In this document: piece after piece, positions 59,291-64,000 of the stretch
Layout: each line of letters starts with the position of its first letter
Numbering within the stretch: position 1 is the stretch's first letter
NCBI RefSeq assembly: GCF_009674565.1
Contig: NZ_WKJL01000001.1
Span: 620,001-684,000, forward strand
Length of the DNA: 64,000 bases
Direction of reading: 5' to 3'
DNA from: Duganella aquatilis
GTDB lineage: Bacteria > Pseudomonadota > Gammaproteobacteria > Burkholderiales > Burkholderiaceae_D
Notes under the pieces: model-generated
What the model saw: only the letters and a program-made list of their open reading frames with translations
Databases searched by the model: none
Told to the model about the DNA's origin: nothing
Made by a program: the position numbers and the translations under genes

Positions 59291-60400
59291 TTAGTTGGCG
59301 ACGACATTGACCAGGTCGCCGTCGTTGAGGAAGCCGGCGCCGCGCACGACGATCTGGGTGTCGGTCTTCAGGCCACCCAGCACTTCGATGCGGTCACCCA
59401 GGCGGCGGCCCGGCTGCACCTTGATCTGGCTGACGTGTTTGTCGGCGTTGAGGCTGAACACGAAGCTGAAGCCGTCGCGCACGACGATGGCCTGCTGCGG
59501 CACGGTCATGGCGTCCGACGCGCCAAGCTGGAACTGGCCGCTGGCGAACATGCCGGCCTTGAACGGCGCGTCCTGGCTGGCGGCGCTTTGCGGCAGGTCG
59601 ACGTAGACCAGCGCGGAGCGGGTTTGCGGATCGACGGTGGGCGCGATCATGCGCACCTTGCCGGGGACTTCGCTGCCGTTGGCGGCTTTGACCACGGCGC
59701 TGACGCCGGGCTTGAGGTTGCGCAGGTCGGCCGCGACCACTTCGGCGCGCCATTCGAGGCGGCCCTGGCGGATCATGCGGAACAGTTCCGTGCCGGCGCC
59801 GGAGACCGCGCCGACGGTGGCGGTGCGGGCGGAGATGACGCCGCTGTCTGGCGCCACCACCCTGGTGTATTTCAGGCGCAGCTGCTGGCTCGCCAGCGCG
59901 GCCTTGGCGGAGGCGATGCGGGCGTTGGCGGTTTGTTCGGCGGTGTTGTATTGGCTGATCTGCTGTGCGCTCAGGGCGCCGGAGTTTTGCAGCGTGCGGG
60001 CGCGGGCGGCGTTGGCGGCTGCGTCGGCGGCGTTGGCTTCGGCTTCGTGCACCGCGGCCTGGGCTTGCGCCAGGTCGGCGTTGACGGTGTCGGCGGAGAA
60101 CACGGCCAGCACTTCGCCGGCCTTGACCACGTCGCCGACGTTGACGCGCACTTCGGTCAGGCGCAGGCCATTCGATTCGCTGGACACGCTGGCTTCCTGC
60201 CAGGCGGCGACGTTGCCGTTGGCGGCCAGTTTGATCGGCAGGCTGGCGGCGCTCGGTTTGGTCACGGTGACTGTCAACGCGGCTTTCGGCGCTTCCGGCT
60301 TTTTGTCGTCGGCGGCTTGGGAGTAGGCGGAGATGCCGGCGGCTGCCACGGCAAAAGCGGCTGCCAGAAGGTAGGCGAGTGGTTTGAGTTTGGTTTTCAT
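59291..60400 (-). CDS. RND membrane-fusion protein
   Basis: A 369-residue adaptor: hydrophobic signal/anchor 1-30, lipoyl-type strand pair (LTEVRVNVGDVVKAGEVLAVFSADTVNADLAQAQ), alpha hairpin, barrel (RLKYTRVVAPDSGVISARTATVGA) and membrane-proximal domain ending in GAGFLNDGDLVNVVAN. It connects the RND pump to the outer-membrane channel encoded upstream. ATG 60400 is the start of the signal; the longer frame upstream runs through the previous gene. Confidence 0.92.
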   Translation of the reverse strand: MKTKLKPLAYLLAAAFAVAAAGISAYSQAADDKKPEAPKAALTVTVTKPSAASLPIKLAANGNVAAWQEASVSSESNGLRLTEVRVNVGDVVKAGEVLAVFSADTVNADLAQAQAAVHEAEANAADAAANAARARTLQNSGALSAQQISQYNTAEQTANARIASAKAALASQQLRLKYTRVVAPDSGVISARTATVGAVSGAGTELFRMIRQGRLEWRAEVVAADLRNLKPGVSAVVKAANGSEVPGKVRMIAPTVDPQTRSALVYVDLPQSAASQDAPFKAGMFASGQFQLGASDAMTVPQQAIVVRDGFSFVFSLNADKHVSQIKVQPGRRLGDRIEVLGGLKTDTQIVVRGAGFLNDGDLVNVVAN

Positions 60401-60416
60401 TATTTTGGCGGAGAGA

Positions 60417-61820
60417 TTAGTTGGCGGCGGCGAGCGCGGTGGCCGGCGCGGTCCAGCCGCCGCCGGCTGCGCGGTAGAGGGCGACCCAGGCGGCGCTGCG
60501 TTCGCGCTGCAGGTTGATGACGGTCTGCTCGGCGCCCAGGCGCGTGCGGCGCGCGTCTTCCAGTTCGAACAGGCTGGCCATGCCGTTCCTGTAGCGGTCA
60601 TCCACGGCGGTGTAGTTGGCGCGATAGCCGTCCAACGCGGTTTGCGCGTCGCCGGCGCGGGCTGCCGTGCTGTCCAGGTTGACCAGCGCCTGTTCGACTT
60701 CGCTGACGGCCTGGCGCACGGTGGCGCGGTAGCTGGTGACGGCGGCGTCGTAGCGCGCATTGGCGGAATCGACGTTGGCGCGGCGGCGGCCGGCGTCGAA
60801 CACGGGCACCGAGATGGCGACCGGGCCGATGGTCCAGGTGTCGGTGCTGGTGCTGTCGCCGGCGGCGCGGAAGTTGGCCACGCCGACGGAACCGGACAAG
60901 GTCAGGCGCGGATAGCGCTGCGCCTGGGCGTTGCCGACATCGGCGCTGGCGGCCGCCACTTCGCGTTCAGCGGTGAACACGTCCGGCCGCTGGCTCAAGG
61001 TCTGCGCCGGCAGCACGGGAATGGCGATTGCCGGTGCGGCGGCCTGCACGGCCGTGCCAAGCTTCTGGCGCAGTTCCGGCTCGGCGATGGCGGTCAGCGC
61101 GGACAGCACTTTGACATCAACGTCGCAGGCGGCGCGCTGGGCGATGTAGCGGCTGTTGCCGTCGGCGGCGCTGGCGCGGGCCAGCGCCAGGCTGGCGGGC
61201 GACTGGAAGCCCGCCGTGGCGCTCAGCTCCGTCAGGCGCGCGGTGTCGGCACGCGACACCGCGTCCTGCCTGGCCACCGCCAGCAGCTGCTCGCAGGCGC
61301 GCAGGCCGTAGTACTGGTTTGCCACCTCCGCCGCAACCGAGACGCGCGCATCATGCCAGCCGGCGTGCGCGCTTTCCAGGCGCGCCTGCGCCGCATCGCG
61401 CGCCGCGCGGTTGGCGCCGAACAGGTCGATCTCCCACGACGCATTCAGCGCCGCCTGCGAGGTGGTCCCCATCGGCAGCGCCGACTGCTGGTTGGAGCGG
61501 TTGACGCTGGCCGCCGCATCGACGTTGGGCGCCAGCGCGGCGCCGGCCGCCACCCGCTCCGCGCGCGACTGCGCAATGCGCGACGCCGCCGACGCCACCG
61601 TCGGACTGGCCGACTGCGCCGACTCGATCAGCTGCACCAGCAAGCCGTCCGCCTGGCCGCGCCACCACGTGGCGAGATCGGCCTGGCTGCCGTTGTGCGG
61701 CAACGGCGCCTGCCACTGCGGGGGCGCTAGCGGGTCGACATGCGCCGCCGGTCCCTGCACCGCGCAGGCGCTCAGCATCGCCGCGACAGCCAACGGCGTC
61801 GCGCGTAAAAAAAGTCTCAT
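60417..61820 (-). CDS. outer-membrane efflux lipoprotein of the RND operon
   Basis: A 467-residue NodT/OprM-type channel with signal MRLFLRATPLAVAAMLSAC (lipobox LSAC), ASWEIDLFGANRAARDAAQARLES, LSQRPDVFTAEREVAAASADVGNAQAQRYPRLTLSG and AGGGWTAP at the end. It is the first gene of a channel-adaptor-pump-GyrI operon, an order different from the usual adaptor-pump-channel. The stretch upstream (61821-62081) contains a direct repeat and a terminator. Confidence 0.92.
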   Translation of the reverse strand: MRLFLRATPLAVAAMLSACAVQGPAAHVDPLAPPQWQAPLPHNGSQADLATWWRGQADGLLVQLIESAQSASPTVASAASRIAQSRAERVAAGAALAPNVDAAASVNRSNQQSALPMGTTSQAALNASWEIDLFGANRAARDAAQARLESAHAGWHDARVSVAAEVANQYYGLRACEQLLAVARQDAVSRADTARLTELSATAGFQSPASLALARASAADGNSRYIAQRAACDVDVKVLSALTAIAEPELRQKLGTAVQAAAPAIAIPVLPAQTLSQRPDVFTAEREVAAASADVGNAQAQRYPRLTLSGSVGVANFRAAGDSTSTDTWTIGPVAISVPVFDAGRRRANVDSANARYDAAVTSYRATVRQAVSEVEQALVNLDSTAARAGDAQTALDGYRANYTAVDDRYRNGMASLFELEDARRTRLGAEQTVINLQRERSAAWVALYRAAGGGWTAPATALAAAN

Positions 61821-61908
61821 GCTTTCCCTTGTTGAAGTGTGGATTTTTCCGCCAGCGCCAAGCGGTGCGGGCTGTTGCGGAGATGTAGACGTCGGCGGGC
61901 GGTAAATA

Positions 61909-61931
61909 TTGCAAATGCGATTGCAAATGCG
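61909..61931. repeat. direct repeat upstream of the RND operon
   Basis: TTGCAAATGCG occurs at 61909-61919 and 61921-61931, a 12-base period or about one helix turn, 89 bases before the first gene of the RND operon. A related TTGCAGTGCAA palindrome is at 62028-62038. Possible tandem regulator sites; no regulator gene is adjacent. Confidence 0.45.
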
Positions 61932-61936
61932 CAGGC

Positions 61937-61967
61937 AAAAAAAAACCCGCTGCCAGTGGCGCGGGTT
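61937..61967 (-). terminator. rho-independent terminator of the receiver-kinase gene
   Basis: Read on the reverse strand, AACCCGC (61967-61961) and GCGGGTT (61950-61944) form a stem followed by seven T (61943-61937). It lies 115 bases after the stop of the reverse-strand kinase gene and insulates the RND operon promoter from it. Confidence 0.8.
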
Positions 61968-62081
61968 GAATTCCAATGTTCAGCGAACGGATTGGAGGAG
62001 ACAGTTCAAACTATACCCCTCTTTATGTTGCAGTGCAATACCGTAGAATTACGTTGTTATTTTAGTCATCTTCGAAAAAGC

Positions 62082-63449
<1,368 letters not shown>

Positions 63450-63498
63450 CCCTCCTGGCGCGTTTTGTTAGCAGCACAAACTATATCGGATTAGCCCC

Positions 63499-64000
63499 TC
63501 AAGGGGAAGTTTCCTGTCCCTGGAAGGCGCGCGCGCGCCAGGTCAGCACCAGGGTGTCGCGGTGGCCGTGTTGCCCCAGCGGCTGGATCGGAGTGGATTC
63601 ATGAATGACAGTTGCGTCATCCAGCAGCAGCATGGTCCACGGCGCGGTCATGGTGAAGCGCTTGCCGTTCGGGCCATCGGCCTCGAACACGCGGGTTTCG
63701 CCGCCCTTGATGCCGTCGCGCGCGATCAGGATCACGGCGACGAAATCGACGCCGTCACGGTGCGCGCCTTCCGGCGTCGGGCGGCCGATGCCGTCGGTGG
63801 TGTCGATGCGGAACTGGTGCGCCTCCACGTACCACGGCGCGTCCGTGCCGCGCGCCTGGCTGCAGACCTGGCCGATGGCGGTGATCAGCGCCGGCCAGGC
63901 CGGCTGCGTGACGGTGGCCGGCAGCACCGGCTCGAACAGGCGGTTCATGCCGCCGTGCAGGGCGTTGTATTCCAACGGCTGCCAGTGCGCGCGGTGCGGG
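63499..64000 (-). CDS. 2OG-Fe(II) oxygenase family protein, 5' end outside window
   Basis: The visible part is about 167 residues of a 2OG-Fe_Oxy_2-type protein. HRDGVDFVAVIL gives the iron-binding H-x-D pair, GGETRVFE follows, and the distal His may be that of DATVIHESTPI; a basic contact to 2-oxoglutarate is in DTLVLTWRAR. The frame remains open to the window edge and reads HWQPLEYNALHGGMNR, so the start is further right. Relatives hydroxylate free amino acids such as isoleucine. It may share transcription with the kinase gene that follows on the same strand. Confidence 0.8.
   Translation of the reverse strand, partial: PHRAHWQPLEYNALHGGMNRLFEPVLPATVTQPAWPALITAIGQVCSQARGTDAPWYVEAHQFRIDTTDGIGRPTPEGAHRDGVDFVAVILIARDGIKGGETRVFEADGPNGKRFTMTAPWTMLLLDDATVIHESTPIQPLGQHGHRDTLVLTWRARAFQGQETSP

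Overview
The window is high-GC DNA that reads like an Oxalobacteraceae-type betaproteobacterium (Duganella, Massilia or Janthinobacterium relatives). This placement is an inference from the GC-rich codon use, a PEP-CTERM protein ending in a VPEANTYAMLAAGLG-type signal, and the mix of TonB, efflux and sensory genes. No rRNA, tRNA or CRISPR array was found.

Layout. (1) 1-8.8 kb is an AT-richer accessory island: a DUF262 protein overlapping a HEPN-type protein, then 2.4 kb without convincing long genes but packed with about two dozen different short inverted repeats, a 52-residue conserved-looking protein, a terminator, a tyrosine recombinase broken by one missing base, a stand-alone OLD-family ATPase/TOPRIM nuclease and a small unknown gene. 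(2) 8.8-21.2 kb is a single dense transcription unit of eight genes, controlled in all likelihood by a divergent HTH-cupin regulator with a nested dyad operator. It combines two serine beta-lactamase-like peptidases, a dipeptide epimerase/DgcA, a POT-type peptide transporter, a TonB receptor, DgcN (DUF1611), a lipoprotein M19 dipeptidase and an orphan DUF1778 protein; together they suggest uptake and breakdown of peptides containing D-amino acids. A PEP-CTERM protein converges on it. (3) 21.3-28.9 kb holds regulator/oxidoreductase pairs (LysR-SDR, SDR-monooxygenase, AraC), a two-gene unit with a TIR/nucleotide-like N-terminus, an FUSC exporter with its divergent LysR gene, and a periplasmic binding protein.

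(4) 29.0-34.4 kb has a Tat-exported PLP enzyme, a haloperoxidase-type hydrolase with two possible starts, a quinone reductase, an Old Yellow Enzyme and a second hydrolase behind a palindromic operator. (5) 34.5-39.8 kb contains a tandem TonB_C protein, a receiver protein, msrA, DUF1842, and an operon of cupin-8/JmjC, DUF1275, TetR and GNAT genes. (6) 39.9-44.8 kb is a red-light sensing locus: bacteriophytochrome kinase, single-domain receiver, hybrid kinase and a heme oxygenase that would make the biliverdin. (7) 44.8-51.4 kb has an amino-acid binding protein, a 746-residue Ala/Gln-rich protein of unknown function, a DUF883-like protein and a large catalase. (8) 51.5-61.8 kb carries two complete efflux systems, an EmrAB-type and an RND-type, converging on each other with a GyrI-like ligand-binding gene between. 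(9) The right end has a receiver-kinase protein and a 2OG-Fe oxygenase cut by the window edge.
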